64,000 bases of DNA from Rhodobacter sp. 24-YEA-8 (GCF_900105075.1 NZ_FNSK01000001.1:2369001-2433000); one strand, 5' to 3'; counted from the first letter of the stretch, positions 7,190 through 17,177 are shown. Made by a program: numbers and translations. The notes: generated by a model from the sequence alone, not told the origin.

Positions 7190-8728
7190 TCAGCCGCCCC
7201 GCGCGCCAATCCGTGGGATGCGGTCGGGACGGTTCTGGTGTTTGCGGATCCATTCCAGCGTGTCTTCGGGGTTCAGCGGCCGTTCGATTCCATAGCCCTG
7301 CACAAAGCGGCACCCAAGCTGCGATAACATGGAATGCTCGTTTGCGGTCTCCACACCTTCGGCCAGCGTCTCCAGCCCAAGCCGATCCGCCAGCGAGATG
7401 ATCGCCGACACCATGCGCTGCTGATCGCGATCCTGGTCCACCCGGGTGACAAAGCTGCGATCGATCTTCAGCCGGCGCACGGTAAAGCGCCGGATGGTCG
7501 AGATCGAAGCATGGCCTGTGCCGAAATCGTCGAGATCGATGCCGCAACCCATCGCGGCAAGTTGCGCGATATTCGACACGATCACGTCATTCTCGGCCTG
7601 GGCCACCACGGTTTCAAGGATCTCGACCGTGAGTCGGGCCGGTTTCAGATCGAACCTCTCCAGCTCCCAGCGGATACGGTCTGGCAGGCGCGGATTGCGC
7701 AGTTCCGCCGCCGAGAAATTGACCGAGACCGTGGGAACCTGCAACCCCGCCTTATCCCAGTCTTTCAGAGCGACCAGCGCATGGGACAGCATGGTCTCGC
7801 TCAGGCGATCACTCAGATCGCTGCTTTCGACCAGCGGCAGGAACTCCGCCGGAGAAAGCACGCCGCGCAGCGGGTGATGCCAGCGTGCCAGCGCCTCGAG
7901 GCCGGAAATTTCGCCGGTATCGGTGGAAATCTGCGGCTGAAACCAGGCCCGGATCTCTCCCTTATCGAGCGCCTCTTCGAGATCATCGCGCAATGCAGCG
8001 CGCACGACACTGCGTTCGGCCATATCCCGCGAGAAGGCCCGGATCGCGCCCGGCCCATGGCCAAGCGCCTCGTCTGCCGCCGCCTGGGCCGCATCGAGCA
8101 GCGACCGCCCCGTCGCCTCGGGTGAGTAGCCCCCGATACAAAAACCGATGGAGCAAGTGATATATAGTCGCGAACCGCCGAGCGAAATCGGTTCCGCCAC
8201 CGCGTCCTGGAGCCGCGCACAAAGCTGAACCATGCTCTCCAGATCCAGCCGCCTCACCGGCGAGAGCACCACAGCCGCCGAAGCGCCAAGCGGATTGGTC
8301 ACAAGATCCCCTGCCCTCAGCGCGCCCCGAATGCGGTCTGTCGCGCGTTCCAGCACTTCGGTATGGGCGGCGCGGCCGTGGCGTTCCAGCGTATTGGTCA
8401 GGTTGTCGAATTGCACGATCAGACAGGCCGTATTGCGCCCGTTATCCGTGACCAGCGGCAACATCCGGTCCATCGCCCCAATGGCCCGTTGCAGCGATGT
8501 CCCTTCGTCCTTGTCCCCCAATGGCATCGGCGCCCGCAAGGGATCCGGCCCGGCGATGGCGATCACCAGCGGCAGGCCAAGCGCGAGAAAGATCAGCGCC
8601 CGCTCTCCGCCCAGCCAGAACCCCGCAAGCGTGATCGCGGGCAGGAACAGAAGAAATTCCGGCCGCCGGAAACAGCCCAGGGCTTTCAGATACCTGCGGG
8701 TGCGGGCTGTGCTGGGAAGAGCCGACAT
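7190..8728 (-). CDS. Membrane-bound cyclic-di-GMP phosphodiesterase (degenerate GGDEF plus EAL)
   Basis: A 512-residue protein with two N-terminal membrane segments (about 25-60), a degenerate GGDEF domain and a C-terminal EAL domain. The GGDEF site is replaced by NPLGASAAV, so cyclase activity is not expected. The EAL domain keeps the catalytic set: EALARWHHP, NFSA, the glutamate in ILETV, DDFGTGHAS, KIDRSFV and LAEGVET. It should therefore hydrolyse c-di-GMP, perhaps with the GGDEF part as a regulatory GTP site. I choose the ATG at 8728, which has a GAGAGGG site seven bases upstream; 11 codons further upstream the frame also has an ATG, without such a site. It sits between ttcA and yidC without obvious functional link. 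Confidence 0.9.
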   Translation of the reverse strand: MSALPSTARTRRYLKALGCFRRPEFLLFLPAITLAGFWLGGERALIFLALGLPLVIAIAGPDPLRAPMPLGDKDEGTSLQRAIGAMDRMLPLVTDNGRNTACLIVQFDNLTNTLERHGRAAHTEVLERATDRIRGALRAGDLVTNPLGASAAVVLSPVRRLDLESMVQLCARLQDAVAEPISLGGSRLYITCSIGFCIGGYSPEATGRSLLDAAQAAADEALGHGPGAIRAFSRDMAERSVVRAALRDDLEEALDKGEIRAWFQPQISTDTGEISGLEALARWHHPLRGVLSPAEFLPLVESSDLSDRLSETMLSHALVALKDWDKAGLQVPTVSVNFSAAELRNPRLPDRIRWELERFDLKPARLTVEILETVVAQAENDVIVSNIAQLAAMGCGIDLDDFGTGHASISTIRRFTVRRLKIDRSFVTRVDQDRDQQRMVSAIISLADRLGLETLAEGVETANEHSMLSQLGCRFVQGYGIERPLNPEDTLEWIRKHQNRPDRIPRIGARGG

Positions 8729-8797
8729 ACTGGAACCCTCTCTGATATGGCGCAGGGCCATCGCAGAGCAGGATTGGCGAAACCAGTATGGGCTTTC

Positions 8798-9670
8798 TTA
8801 ATCCGGGAGACGAAGATGTTTCACATTTTCCTCAACTTCTCCGGGTTCTCCGGTCATCAGCCCGAGGAAATCGAAGATGCCGGGGTCGGCAAGATGCGAG
8901 GGGCGCACATTCATCAGCGACCGGAACATCACCTGACGGCGGCCCGGCGTGCGCGTTTCCCACTCATCAAGCAGCTTTTTCACCTGGGCCCGTTGCAGCC
9001 CTTCCTGGCTGCCACAGAGATCACAGGGGATGATCGGATAATCCATCGCGCGGGCAAAACGGTCGCAATCCGCCTCGGCCACAAAGGCCAAAGGCCGGTA
9101 AAGGAACAGATCGCCCTCTTCATTCACGAGCTTCGGCGGCATGCTTGCAAGCCGCCCCCCATGAAAGAGGTTCATGAAAAAAGTCTCGAGAATGTCATCG
9201 CGGTGATGCCCGAGCACCACGGCCGAACACCCCTCTTCCCGCGCAATCCGGTAAAGATTTCCACGCCTTAGCCGCGAACAGAGCGAACACATCGTTGCGC
9301 CTGGCTTGATCTTAGCGGTCACCACCGAATAAGTGTCCTGATATTCGACCCGGTGCTCGACCCCCATCTTCGCCAGAAATTCCGGCAGCACGGTCGAAGG
9401 GAACCCCGGCTGCCCCTGATCGAGATTGCAGGCCAAGAGATCGACCGGCAAAAGCCCGCGCCATTTCAGCTCATGCAAGATGGCAAGCAGCGTGTAGCTG
9501 TCCTTGCCGCCCGAAAGGCAGACAAGCCAGCGCGCCCCCGGCTGGATCATGCCATAGGTGTCGATTGCCTCGCGCACCTGGCTCACGAGGCGTTTCCTCA
9601 GCTTGCGGAATTCGGTCGATTTCGGAGCGCCATAAAACAGCGGATGAATATCGTCGGCCTCGTCCAGCAT
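8798..9670 (-). CDS. ttcA: tRNA 2-thiocytidine biosynthesis protein TtcA
   Basis: A 290-residue ATP- and Fe-S-dependent tRNA thiolase that makes 2-thiocytidine at position 32 of certain tRNAs. The PP-loop SGGKDS is at 53-58. The cysteines that hold the [4Fe-4S] cluster are visible as the CSLC pair (Cys128, Cys131) and Cys219 in [21 protein letters not shown] is the second ATP-binding segment of the family. Length is close to the Escherichia coli enzyme. It is followed by the EAL gene and preceded by about 400 bases without a recognisable gene. Confidence 0.95.
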   Translation of the reverse strand: MLDEADDIHPLFYGAPKSTEFRKLRKRLVSQVREAIDTYGMIQPGARWLVCLSGGKDSYTLLAILHELKWRGLLPVDLLACNLDQGQPGFPSTVLPEFLAKMGVEHRVEYQDTYSVVTAKIKPGATMCSLCSRLRRGNLYRIAREEGCSAVVLGHHRDDILETFFMNLFHGGRLASMPPKLVNEEGDLFLYRPLAFVAEADCDRFARAMDYPIIPCDLCGSQEGLQRAQVKKLLDEWETRTPGRRQVMFRSLMNVRPSHLADPGIFDFLGLMTGEPGEVEENVKHLRLPD

Positions 9671-10070
9671 CGGTGCACCTTCATGTGTTCCTGCGGCCAG
9701 ATGGCCGTTCAGCGTTAACAGGTCAAGCCCCTCACCCGCGCATCAGCCATCCCGACCTCACTGCCACAGCCGGGCAAAGCAATCGATTCGCTTTTCAGCA
9801 TGCGCCAACCCTCAGGCGGGCCGTAAATGCCGGGACCTTCAGACCACCGGGCAAACCGGCCCTGCCCAGCGGGAACGTCGTCGGGGCATGGCTGTCGTAA
9901 TAGCCTGTGCCATATGAATGTCGCCTGCGCGGATTTCAACGCTGGTTACCAGCCTGAACCAGGCCAGGCTGGTAGTATATCATGCCCAAAGCGCCGCCGC
10001 ACGGTGCCATGTCAGCATGAACTGCGCAGGCGCCCGATGGGTTTGTGGAAAGGTCGCGCCTCGGGTGACA
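9671..10070. other. About 400 bases without a recognisable gene
   Basis: The interval between ttcA and rarA holds only short weak frames, including a 74-codon one on the minus strand (9715-9939) that resembles no family I know. A 10-bp stem-loop, TACCAGCCTG/CAGGCTGGTA with an 8-base loop, lies at 9947-9974. In Rhodobacteraceae other genes often follow rarA, so this may be decayed sequence, but I could not identify a remnant. Confidence 0.5.
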
Positions 10071-11387
10071 TCACTCAGACGTTGACGAGGGTGTTCTCTG
10101 CACGGTGGGAAGACCTGTGACACGTTCCCAATACTCGGCCGCTCTTGCCTCGAATGTGACGCCTCTGCCGTCAGACTGGTAGAGAGATCCCCTGGCCAGC
10201 CCTGCCGCGTAATTCTGCTCGACCCAGCCACGCGGGTCATTATGCGGAAACCTGTAGCCGACGTGACCGAGTTTGGCGGCCCCGGCGTAATGAGAATCAC
10301 GCAGATGCAGGGGAACCGGTTTTGGCGCCTCTGAGGTTACCATCTTCATGGCCAGCCCGATGCCACGGCAGGCTGAATTCGACTTCGGCGCGAGGGCGAT
10401 ATGCAGCGCCGCATGGGCCAGGATGATCTGGGCCTCAGGATAGCCGATCTTCTCCACTGCATGCAGGGCGGCGACCGCAGTCTGCAGCGCGGTATTATCG
10501 GCAAGGCCCACATCTTCCGAAGCATGGATCATCAGCCGTCGCGCGATGTAGCGGGGATCTTCACCGGCATGGATGAGCCGGGCCAGCCAATAGAGCGTGG
10601 CATCCGGATCCGATCCCCTCGCCGCCTTGATCATGGCAGAGACGACATCGTAATGCATATCGCCGCTGCGATCGTGGTTCACCGGCGCCGAGGCATAGAC
10701 CTCCTCGATCATCTCGCCGGTAATGACCACCCGTGCCTGGTCATGCCCCACCGCAAGGCTTTCGAGCGTCGTGAGCGCCCGCCGCGCGTCGCCGCCGGAC
10801 CGCCCTGCCAAGAGACGCATCTGCGCCGGCTCCAGCACCACTTCGATGCCTTCCTCTTTCAGATGGGCAAGGCCGCGCAAAAGGACACGTTCCATGTCTT
10901 CTATGGTCAGCGGTTCAAGCTTCAGAATATGCGAGCGGGAAATCAGCGCGGGCGGCAACACGTGGTAGGGATTGCCGGTCGTCGCGCCGATGAAGTCGGC
11001 CGTGCCCTCCTCACAGATCGACAGGAGGTCGTCGCATTGCGTTGCGCTGAAGCGGTGAACCTCATCCACAAAGATCAGCAATGGCCGGATCCGGGCCTCG
11101 TCCGCCAGTTCACGCAAGTCCTTTACGCCGGCACGGGTTGCATGCAGAGGGCGGAATTCCTTGCCAAGCATATTGCCGACCGCTCTGGCAATCGAGGTCT
11201 TCCCGATGCCGGGAGGGCCGTACAGGATCAGGCTGCCCAACCTGCCCGCAGCGATCCGGCGGCGCAGCACCGAGCCCGGCTTGACGATATCGGGCTGGCC
11301 GAACACGTCATCAAGCGTCTGCGGGCGCAGCACTGCGGCCAGCGGCTGTTTCGTCTGCCTGGGGGCGCTGTCGAAAAGGTCGGACAT
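10071..11387 (-). CDS. rarA: Divergent replication-associated recombination ATPase (RarA/MgsA-like AAA+)
   Basis: A 438-residue clamp-loader-like AAA+ ATPase acting at stalled replication forks. Visible are the N-terminal LAAVLRPQTLDDVFGQ, Walker A GPPGIGKTS, Walker B LLIFVDEVHRF, sensor 1 GATTGNP, the arginine finger ALISRSHI, and the C-terminal RarA tetramerisation region (SNSACRGIGLAM...RDSHYAG...GYRFPHNDPRGW). It departs from the common proteobacterial form in the Walker B to sensor region (SATQCDDLLSICEEGTADF, where HRFNKAQQD-like sequence is usual). The ATG at 11387 opens the conserved MSDLFDS start. Directly upstream lies a decayed N-terminus of another rarA. The position after rplQ is where native rarA is usually found in this family, so this copy may be a replacement. 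Confidence 0.85.
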   Translation of the reverse strand: MSDLFDSAPRQTKQPLAAVLRPQTLDDVFGQPDIVKPGSVLRRRIAAGRLGSLILYGPPGIGKTSIARAVGNMLGKEFRPLHATRAGVKDLRELADEARIRPLLIFVDEVHRFSATQCDDLLSICEEGTADFIGATTGNPYHVLPPALISRSHILKLEPLTIEDMERVLLRGLAHLKEEGIEVVLEPAQMRLLAGRSGGDARRALTTLESLAVGHDQARVVITGEMIEEVYASAPVNHDRSGDMHYDVVSAMIKAARGSDPDATLYWLARLIHAGEDPRYIARRLMIHASEDVGLADNTALQTAVAALHAVEKIGYPEAQIILAHAALHIALAPKSNSACRGIGLAMKMVTSEAPKPVPLHLRDSHYAGAAKLGHVGYRFPHNDPRGWVEQNYAAGLARGSLYQSDGRGVTFEARAAEYWERVTGLPTVQRTPSSTSE

Positions 11388-11410
11388 TGGGGTACCGGGT
11401 TTGGAAGGAT

Positions 11411-11604
11411 CTATCTCGAAGCCAGATTGCGACACCAGGCCACCAGCCTCGCGCCGGGCGGGCCCTCAGAAGCCAGGGCCTGCCCCGCCCTCTCACCTCT
11501 GTAAGGCTGTTCGGCCACATCCGGCCGGCAGAGGGGCGCACCGCGCCCGCACCTGCGAGCTTCGGATCAGCGCGGCCTCTGAGGGAATCGAAGAGATCGG
11601 TCAT
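11411..11604 (-). pseudogene. Decayed N-terminal fragment of a second rarA
   Basis: From an ATG at 11604 the frame reads MTDLFDS, then VRPSAGRMWPNSLTEV, which matches the RarA N-terminus (RPLADRLRPxxLxEV). The next conserved part, GQALASEGPPGARLVAWC, continues only after a shift into another frame, and ends at a TAG at 11411-11413 before any Walker A motif. So it is a frameshifted and truncated rarA start, immediately upstream of the intact divergent rarA. It is seen directly in translation; the family match is from memory of the consensus, not a search. Confidence 0.72.
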
Positions 11605-11672
11605 GGGCGCAGCTTCGCATGAAGCGATCAGAGCCGGAAGCACCGAGGCAAAAGCATAGCACCCGAACAGAT

Positions 11673-11707
11673 AAGGCCCGCCCCTGACGATCAGAGGCGG
11701 GCCTTTT
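11673..11707. terminator. Terminator after rplQ
   Basis: A 10-bp GC-rich stem, AAGGCCCGCC/GGCGGGCCTT with a 13-base loop, lies 45 bases after the rplQ stop. The clear T-run follows on the plus strand and A-rich sequence precedes it, so it may work in both directions. It ends the ribosomal protein cluster. Confidence 0.7.
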
Positions 11708-11749
11708 ATTCATGCCGATCCCGGACAGGCGGGGATCAGTCGCGCGAGA

Positions 11750-12160
11750 TCACTCTTCAGCGGCTTCGAGACGGGCGCGGTCAGCTGCGCCTTTGGCCGA
11801 AGTGTCACGGTCAACGAATTCGATGATCGCCATCGGGGCCATGTCGCCATACCGGAAACCGGCTTTCAGAACGCGCACGTAGCCGCCCTGACGATCTTTG
11901 TAACGCGGGCCGAGAATCGCGAAGAGCTTCTCGACGTCTTTGTCTTCTTTCAGCTGGGCGGCAGCCTGACGACGGGCGTGCAGGTCGCCGCGCTTTGCCA
12001 GCGTGATCAGCTTCTCGATGATCGGACGCAGTTCCTTCGCCTTCGGAAGGGTGGTCTTGATCTGCTCATGCTCGATCAGCGAGCCGGACATATTCGAGAA
12101 AAGCGCCTTACGGTGCTCATGGGTGCGGTTGAGGCGACGATAGCCGCGGGCGTGACGCAT
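11750..12160 (-). CDS. rplQ: 50S ribosomal protein L17
   Basis: A 136-residue L17. The family start [20 protein letters not shown] and the segment [21 protein letters not shown] are unmistakable. The C-terminal 20 residues form an acidic tail (RARLEAAEE). It is the last gene of the alpha-operon part of the cluster, after rpoA, and is followed by a terminator hairpin. L17 sits near the peptide exit tunnel. Confidence 0.98.
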   Translation of the reverse strand: MRHARGYRRLNRTHEHRKALFSNMSGSLIEHEQIKTTLPKAKELRPIIEKLITLAKRGDLHARRQAAAQLKEDKDVEKLFAILGPRYKDRQGGYVRVLKAGFRYGDMAPMAIIEFVDRDTSAKGAADRARLEAAEE

Positions 12161-12281
12161 GGGTCTCTCCTATAGCGTTTTTACTTTGTGTTGCCGGTCT
12201 GCGTTGGACCGACGTCGTTGGGGCAGGATTGCCCGGATCTTCATCGCGCTCCCTCACACACAAAAACGGGAGACGGGGGGT

Positions 12282-12303
12282 CCGGGGGGCCTTAGCCCCC
12301 CGG
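12282..12303 (-). other. GC-rich hairpin between rpoA and rplQ
   Basis: A 9-bp stem CCGGGGGGC/GCCCCCCGG with a four-base loop (TAAG on the minus strand) lies about 30 bases after the rpoA stop. There is no immediate U-tract, so it may be a partial attenuator or mRNA processing/stability element rather than a full terminator. Confidence 0.45.
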
Positions 12304-12330
12304 CCTTGTTCAGTCAACCGGCGATGCGGC

Positions 12331-13347
12331 TCAGAACTGATCCTCAAACCGCTTAGCCAGATCTTCGATATTTTCGGGCGGCCAGTCTTCGACTTCCATC
12401 CCGAGATGCAGACCCATGCCCGAAAGCACTTCCTTGATCTCGTTCAGCGATTTGCGGCCGAAGTTCGGGGTGCGCAGCATCTCGGCTTCAGTCTTCTGGA
12501 TCAGGTCGCCGATATAGACGATATTGTCGTTCTTCAGGCAGTTTGCCGAACGGACCGACAGTTCCAGCTCGTCGACTTTCTTCAGCAGCAGCGGGTTGAA
12601 TTCGAGACCCGAATCCACTTCGCCACCACGTGCCGCTTCCGGCTCGTCGAAGTTCACGAACACCGCCAGCTGGTCCTGCAGGATGCGCGCAGCATAGGCC
12701 ACGGCGTCATCCGGCGTCAGCGAGCCGTCGGTTTCGATCTTCATGGTCAGCTTGTCATAGTCGAGCACCTGGCCCTCACGGGTCGGCTGCACTTCGTAGG
12801 ACACGCGCTTGACCGGCGAATAGATCGCATCGATCGGAATCAGGCCGATCGGCGCATCTTCCGGGCGGTTCTTGTCGGCCGAGACATAGCCCTTGCCGGT
12901 GCTCACGGTCAGTTCCATGAACACGTCTGCCCCGTCGTCGAGGTGGCAGATCACGTGATCCTTGTTCAGCACTTCGATGCCGTTGGTCTCGGAGATCGCG
13001 CTCGCGGTGACAACACCGGGGCCACGGGCCGAGATCGAAAGACGCTTCGGCCCTTCGACATCCATCTTCAGCGAAACGCCTTTGAGGTTCAGAACGATAT
13101 CGGTGACGTCCTCGCGGACGCCCGGCACCGAGGAGAACTCGTGCAGGACATTGTCGATCTGGACGCTGGTGATCGCGGCGCCCTGCAGCGACGACAGCAG
13201 AACGCGGCGCAGCGCGTTGCCGAGCGTGAGGCCGAAGCCCCGCTCCAGCGGCTCTGCGATGACCGTGGCAACGCGGCCTGCGTCACTCCCCGGCTTCACG
13301 ACCAGCTGGGTCGGTTTGATCAGTTCCTGCCAGTTCTTGTGGATCAT
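12331..13347 (-). CDS. rpoA: RNA polymerase alpha subunit
   Basis: A 338-residue alpha subunit. The N-terminal assembly domain includes [23 protein letters not shown], typical of the dimer interface. The C-terminal domain ([29 protein letters not shown]... and [12 protein letters not shown]) carries the helices that bind UP elements and activators. The gene lies between rpsK and rplQ, its standard place. A strong GC hairpin precedes it at 13448-13477. Confidence 0.99.
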   Translation of the reverse strand: MIHKNWQELIKPTQLVVKPGSDAGRVATVIAEPLERGFGLTLGNALRRVLLSSLQGAAITSVQIDNVLHEFSSVPGVREDVTDIVLNLKGVSLKMDVEGPKRLSISARGPGVVTASAISETNGIEVLNKDHVICHLDDGADVFMELTVSTGKGYVSADKNRPEDAPIGLIPIDAIYSPVKRVSYEVQPTREGQVLDYDKLTMKIETDGSLTPDDAVAYAARILQDQLAVFVNFDEPEAARGGEVDSGLEFNPLLLKKVDELELSVRSANCLKNDNIVYIGDLIQKTEAEMLRTPNFGRKSLNEIKEVLSGMGLHLGMEVEDWPPENIEDLAKRFEDQF

Positions 13348-13447
13348 GCTTATGCCTCCATACCTGCCATCGCTTCCATGTTCCGGGTGAAGCGCGGCGC
13401 CCGAGGGTCTTTAACGAAGTCTGAGAACCAGACCGTCAAACAGGAAC

Positions 13448-13477
13448 GCCCGGGCCATGCACCAGCACGGCCCGGGC
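13448..13477 (-). other. Hairpin between rpsK and rpoA
   Basis: A perfect 9-bp stem GCCCGGGCC/GGCCCGGGC with a 12-base loop begins shortly after the rpsK stop. On the minus strand it is followed by GTTCCTGTTT, a weak U-rich stretch. It could attenuate transcription into rpoA, setting its level apart from the ribosomal proteins; this is inference. Confidence 0.45.
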
Positions 13478-13491
13478 TTGATCTTGAAAGA

Positions 13492-13890
13492 TCAGACGCG
13501 GCGACGCTTCGGCGGGCGGCAACCATTATGCGCCAGCGGGGTCACGTCGCGGATCGAAGTGATGGTCAGACCAATAGCCGAGAGCGCGCGGAGCGCCGAT
13601 TCACGACCCGAACCCGGGCCCTGAACTTCGACTTCCAGCGTTTTCACGCCATGTTCCTGCGCCTTGCGGCCGGCGTCTTCAGCAGCCATCTGGGCAGCGT
13701 AAGGCGTCGATTTGCGCGACCCCTTGAAGCCCATGGTCCCGGCCGAAGACCAGGAAATGGCATTGCCCTGAACGTCCGAGATCAGGATTTTGGTATTGTT
13801 GAACGACGAGTTCACATGAGCAACGCCGGCGGCGATGTTCTTGCGCTCTTTACGCTTGCCACCACGGGCGGCTTTCGGATCACGTGCCAT
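13492..13890 (-). CDS. rpsK: 30S ribosomal protein S11
   Basis: A 132-residue S11 with the family landmarks [37 protein letters not shown] and the C-terminal [15 protein letters not shown], the end that contacts 16S rRNA in the platform. The N-terminus carries a short basic extension ([14 protein letters not shown]) usual in alphaproteobacteria. It follows rpsM by 15 bases. Confidence 0.99.
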   Translation of the reverse strand: MARDPKAARGGKRKERKNIAAGVAHVNSSFNNTKILISDVQGNAISWSSAGTMGFKGSRKSTPYAAQMAAEDAGRKAQEHGVKTLEVEVQGPGSGRESALRALSAIGLTITSIRDVTPLAHNGCRPPKRRRV

Positions 13891-13905
13891 GTGTCAGGCC
13901 TCCCC

Positions 13906-14274
13906 TTACTTCTTCTTGCCAGCGATGGCCTTTGCGGGGCCTTTGCGGGTACGAGCGTTGGTGTGGGTCCGCTGACCACGCACCGGGAGACCGCGACGAT
14001 GACGCAGGCCGCGATAGCAGCCGAGATCCATCAGGCGCTTGATGTTCATCGAGGTTTCGCGACGCAGGTCGCCCTCGACGGTGAAGTTCGCGTCGATATA
14101 TTCGCGGATCGACAGCACTTCTGCATCCGAGAGATCATTCACGCGGCGTGCCGGGTCAATGCTCAGCGCGGTGACGATCTGCTGCGCGATATGCGGGCCG
14201 ATGCCGGTGATGTACTGAAGCGCAATCGGAACGCGCTTATTGGTGGGGATGTTGACGCCAGCAATACGTGCCAC
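13906..14274 (-). CDS. rpsM: 30S ribosomal protein S13
   Basis: A 122-residue S13, starting [19 protein letters not shown] with the [12 protein letters not shown] helix-hairpin-helix-like segment, [24 protein letters not shown] and a lysine-rich tail that reaches the tRNA sites. In the cluster order it follows adk and precedes rpsK. The 180-base gap to adk is wider than most here; I saw no clear promoter in it. Confidence 0.99.
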   Translation of the reverse strand: MARIAGVNIPTNKRVPIALQYITGIGPHIAQQIVTALSIDPARRVNDLSDAEVLSIREYIDANFTVEGDLRRETSMNIKRLMDLGCYRGLRHRRGLPVRGQRTHTNARTRKGPAKAIAGKKK

Positions 14275-14453
14275 GCGTAATTTCCTTTCGTTGCGGTTCC
14301 GTAGCTCCAGAACCTTTTTTCACAACCGGCCAGCAAAACTGTTCCGGCCGATTCGATCTTCCCGAAACGGGAAACCCCGGAGCGGTGATTCCACCCCGGG
14401 ACGCTGTGCAATATGGTCAAATGCTTTGCGGGTCAAGGCCCCGCGCGGGATTT

Positions 14454-15041
14454 TCATGCCTTGTCAAGAACTTTCGCGATCCCGGCGGCAACGCTCTCCA
14501 TCGCGGCCATGCCGTCAACCTGGGTCAGACCGCCCTTGGCATAGTAATAGCCCAGCAGGGGCGCGGTCTGTTTGTAATATTCCCGCAGACGTTTGGCGAA
14601 GACCTCAGGATTGTCATCCGGACGCACCGGCTCGCCGGCACTGGCGGCGTCTTCGGCGCGCTTCACGATGCGGCCAACCAGGGCCTCATCATCCACCACC
14701 AGCTCGATCACTGCGTCCAGTCTTGTGCCTTTGGCAGCGAGCAATGCGCCCAGGGCATCGGCCTGGGCCAGGGTGCGCGGGAAGCCATCAAAGATGAAAC
14801 CACCAGCTGCGCCACGGTCCAGTTGCTCGGCGATCAGGCCGATCACGATCTCATCGGTCACCAGCTGGCCGGCATCCATGATCGCAGCAACCTTCTTCCC
14901 CATTTCGGTGCCCGAGCTTTTGGCCGCGCGCAACATGTCGCCGGTCGAAAGCTGAACCATGCCGCGCTCGGTTTCGAGCCGCTTGGCCTGGGTGCCTTTG
15001 CCGGCCCCGGGGGGGCCAAGCAGGATGATGTTCTTCGCCAA
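14454..15041 (-). CDS. adk: Adenylate kinase
   Basis: A 195-residue short-form adenylate kinase (2 ADP to ATP + AMP). The P-loop [14 protein letters not shown] is at the N-terminus, followed by the AMP-binding STGDMLRAA and [13 protein letters not shown]. The lid region is short ([25 protein letters not shown]), without the four-cysteine zinc site of long forms. It sits between secY and rpsM, the usual place in this cluster. Confidence 0.97.
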   Translation of the reverse strand: MAKNIILLGPPGAGKGTQAKRLETERGMVQLSTGDMLRAAKSSGTEMGKKVAAIMDAGQLVTDEIVIGLIAEQLDRGAAGGFIFDGFPRTLAQADALGALLAAKGTRLDAVIELVVDDEALVGRIVKRAEDAASAGEPVRPDDNPEVFAKRLREYYKQTAPLLGYYYAKGGLTQVDGMAAMESVAAGIAKVLDKA

Positions 15042-15103
15042 AGCGTTGTCCTTTCCCTCAGGCCCGCACGCTTTCGCGTGCCGGCTCTCCCTTAACCTCG
15101 GGC

Positions 15104-16462
15104 TTAGCGGCGGGCTGGCGCGCGCGGGCCCGTCTTGCGCTTGCCGCGCAACTGCGACTTTTCGATCAGGCTCTCATACTGATGTGCCAGCAGATGCGAC
15201 TGAACCTGGTTGATCGTATCCATCGTCACCGACACCACGATCAGAACCGACGTGCCGCCAAAGTAGAAAGGCAGGCCGATATTGGCGATCAGGAATTCCG
15301 GCAGAAGGCAGACGGCAGCCAGATAGGCAGACCCCAGAACAAGCACGCGATTGGTCACATAGGTGAGGTAATCTTCGGTCTTCTTGCCAGGACGGATGCC
15401 CGGGATAAACCCGTTCTGCGTCTTCAGATTCTCGGCCACTTCATCAACTTTGAAGCTGACGTTATGGGTGTAGAAATAGCTGAAGAACACAATCAGCAGA
15501 CCCAGTGCCAGGGCGTGCAGCGGCGTGCCATAGCCAAGATACAGTGCGATCCAGCTGATCACCGGGTTCGTCGTATTGCCCGAGAAGGTTCCGATGGTGG
15601 TCGGCAGCAAAAGGATCGACGAGGCGAAGATCGCGGGGATAACGCCGGCCGGGTTGACCTTGATCGGCAGATGCGACGAGCCGCCGTCATAGACCTTCAT
15701 GCCCACCTGGCGGCGCGGATACTGAATATGGATCTTGCGCAAAGCGCGTTCCATGAACACGACGAAGGCGATGACGAGGATCACCATCACGATCACGCCA
15801 AGGATCACCGGGGTCGAGATCGCACCCGAACGGCCCTGTGCGAGGAAGTTCATCAGCGCAGCCGGGATCTCGGCGACGATACCGACGAAAATGATCAGCG
15901 AGATGCCGTTGCCGATGCCGCGGGCGGTGATCTGCTCGCCCAGCCACATCAGGAACATGGTGCCGCCGACCAGGGTGATCACGACGCCCGCGACGAAATA
16001 CCAGCCCGGATTATGCGCAAGGTCACCGGCCTGCAGCGAGGCTGCGATCCCGTAAGCCTGGAAGACCGCCAGCAGCACGGTGCCATAGCGGGTATACTGG
16101 TTCAGCTTCTTGCGACCCAGTTCGCCCTCTTTCTTGAGGTTCTTCCAGGGCTCATACATCGTGCCCAGCAGCTGGACGATGATCGAGGCCGAGATATAGG
16201 GCATGATGCCAAGGGCGAAGATGCCCATCCGGCTCATGGCGCCGCCGGTAAACAGGTTCAGCATCCCGCCGATCCCCTGCCCCACCTCCTGCCATGTGCG
16301 GCGAAGGGCTTCGCCTTCGATCCCCGGCACCGGAATATAGGTGCCAAGCCGATAGATGATCAGCAGGCCGATGGTAAAGAAGATGCGTTGGCGAAGATCG
16401 GTCGCCTTGGCCAAAGCCCCCCAGGAGAGGTTGGCGGCCATTTGCTCTGCGGCAGATGCCAT
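15104..16462 (-). CDS. secY: Preprotein translocase subunit SecY
   Basis: The 452-residue channel subunit of the SecYEG translocon, with ten predicted membrane helices. Landmarks include [20 protein letters not shown] in TM1, [22 protein letters not shown] in the plug/TM2 region, the cytoplasmic loop [18 protein letters not shown] segment ([20 protein letters not shown]), and [16 protein letters not shown] before the last helices. A basic C-terminal tail follows. It lies between rplO and adk in the spc operon order. Confidence 0.98.
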   Translation of the reverse strand: MASAAEQMAANLSWGALAKATDLRQRIFFTIGLLIIYRLGTYIPVPGIEGEALRRTWQEVGQGIGGMLNLFTGGAMSRMGIFALGIMPYISASIIVQLLGTMYEPWKNLKKEGELGRKKLNQYTRYGTVLLAVFQAYGIAASLQAGDLAHNPGWYFVAGVVITLVGGTMFLMWLGEQITARGIGNGISLIIFVGIVAEIPAALMNFLAQGRSGAISTPVILGVIVMVILVIAFVVFMERALRKIHIQYPRRQVGMKVYDGGSSHLPIKVNPAGVIPAIFASSILLLPTTIGTFSGNTTNPVISWIALYLGYGTPLHALALGLLIVFFSYFYTHNVSFKVDEVAENLKTQNGFIPGIRPGKKTEDYLTYVTNRVLVLGSAYLAAVCLLPEFLIANIGLPFYFGGTSVLIVVSVTMDTINQVQSHLLAHQYESLIEKSQLRGKRKTGPRAPARR

Positions 16463-16577
16463 TTCCGGTCTCTTTCATGGACAGCGCCGCCGGACCGTTT
16501 TATCCGGGTCCGGCGGCGCAGGAAAACGTGAGTGAGATGTAAGCGACGATGACGCCGCTCACAACCGCTTTGTTGGC

Positions 16578-17051
16578 TTATTCAGCCGCAGCGTCAGCCT
16601 TTACCGTGATCGAGCCGCCAGCAGCCTTGATGGCCTCGACAGCAGCGGCCGAAGCGCCGGTCACGTTCAGTTTGACAGCCGATTTGATCTCGCCCTTGTT
16701 CAGGATGCGGATACCATCACGCTTGTTCGAGGTCAGGCCGGCTGCAACCAGCGCGTCCTCGTTGATCTCGGCCTTGATGTCGAGCTTGCCCATGTCGATG
16801 AATTTCTCGATCAGACCCAGGTTGACGACTGCATATTCTTTGGCGTTCGGCTTGTTGAAGCCGCGCTTGGGCAGACGGCGATAGAGCGGCATCTGGCCAC
16901 CCTCATATCCGCCGATAGCCACACCCGAACGGGATTTCTGGCCCTTGATACCGTGCCCTGCGGTTTTACCTTTGCCCGAACCCGGGCCGCGTGCTACGCG
17001 CTTTTTCTTACGGGCGGCGCCAGCGTTGTCGTGAAGTTCATTCAGTTTCAT
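16578..17051 (-). CDS. rplO: 50S ribosomal protein L15
   Basis: A 157-residue L15, beginning [25 protein letters not shown] and containing the glycine/lysine-rich extended N-terminus that threads through 23S rRNA. I place the start at 17051, where an AGGAG site lies eight bases upstream; the open frame reaches further but matches nothing. Normally L15 directly follows rpmD. Here rpmD ends at a terminator 1.8 kb away, and two unrelated genes lie between, so rplO heads its own transcription unit with a promoter at 17149-17177. Confidence 0.98.
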   Translation of the reverse strand: MKLNELHDNAGAARKKKRVARGPGSGKGKTAGHGIKGQKSRSGVAIGGYEGGQMPLYRRLPKRGFNKPNAKEYAVVNLGLIEKFIDMGKLDIKAEINEDALVAAGLTSNKRDGIRILNKGEIKSAVKLNVTGASAAAVEAIKAAGGSITVKADAAAE

Positions 17052-17148
17052 GTCGCATACTCCTGGCCGGAACGACCCCGCCTGCGACGGATGGGGCCAA
17101 CACGGCATTTCTTGGTTGTGAGTCGCAGCCCGCTGGGCCACGCTGGCG

Positions 17149-17177
17149 CCTATAGACCACCACCCAGCCCCTGGCAA
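17149..17177 (-). promoter_or_regulatory. Predicted sigma70 promoter for rplO-secY-adk-rpsM-rpsK-rpoA-rplQ
   Basis: On the minus strand TTGCCA (17177-17172) and TATAGG (17154-17149) are separated by exactly 17 bases, about 100 bases upstream of rplO. It is one of the best promoter matches in the window. It would restart transcription after the terminator that follows rpmD. Confidence 0.65.

Noticed and set aside
7030..7209. An N-terminal extension of about 60 residues on YidC
   Set aside because: The frame is open, but the family start is MDEKNNKN next to the first membrane helix, and the extension matches nothing.
9715..9939. A 74-codon minus-strand frame between ttcA and rarA
   Set aside because: No ribosome-binding site of note, no family resemblance and odd composition; treated as non-coding.
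11311..11643. A 110-codon frame as a real small gene upstream of rarA
   Set aside because: Its start matches the RarA N-terminus, but the homology continues only in another frame and it then overlaps the intact rarA start; annotated as a pseudogene fragment instead.
12229..14280. A 683-codon open frame on the plus strand opposite rpoA, rpsK and rpsM
   Set aside because: It lies wholly antisense to three certain genes, has no recognisable domain and arises from the GC-rich codon pattern of the other strand.
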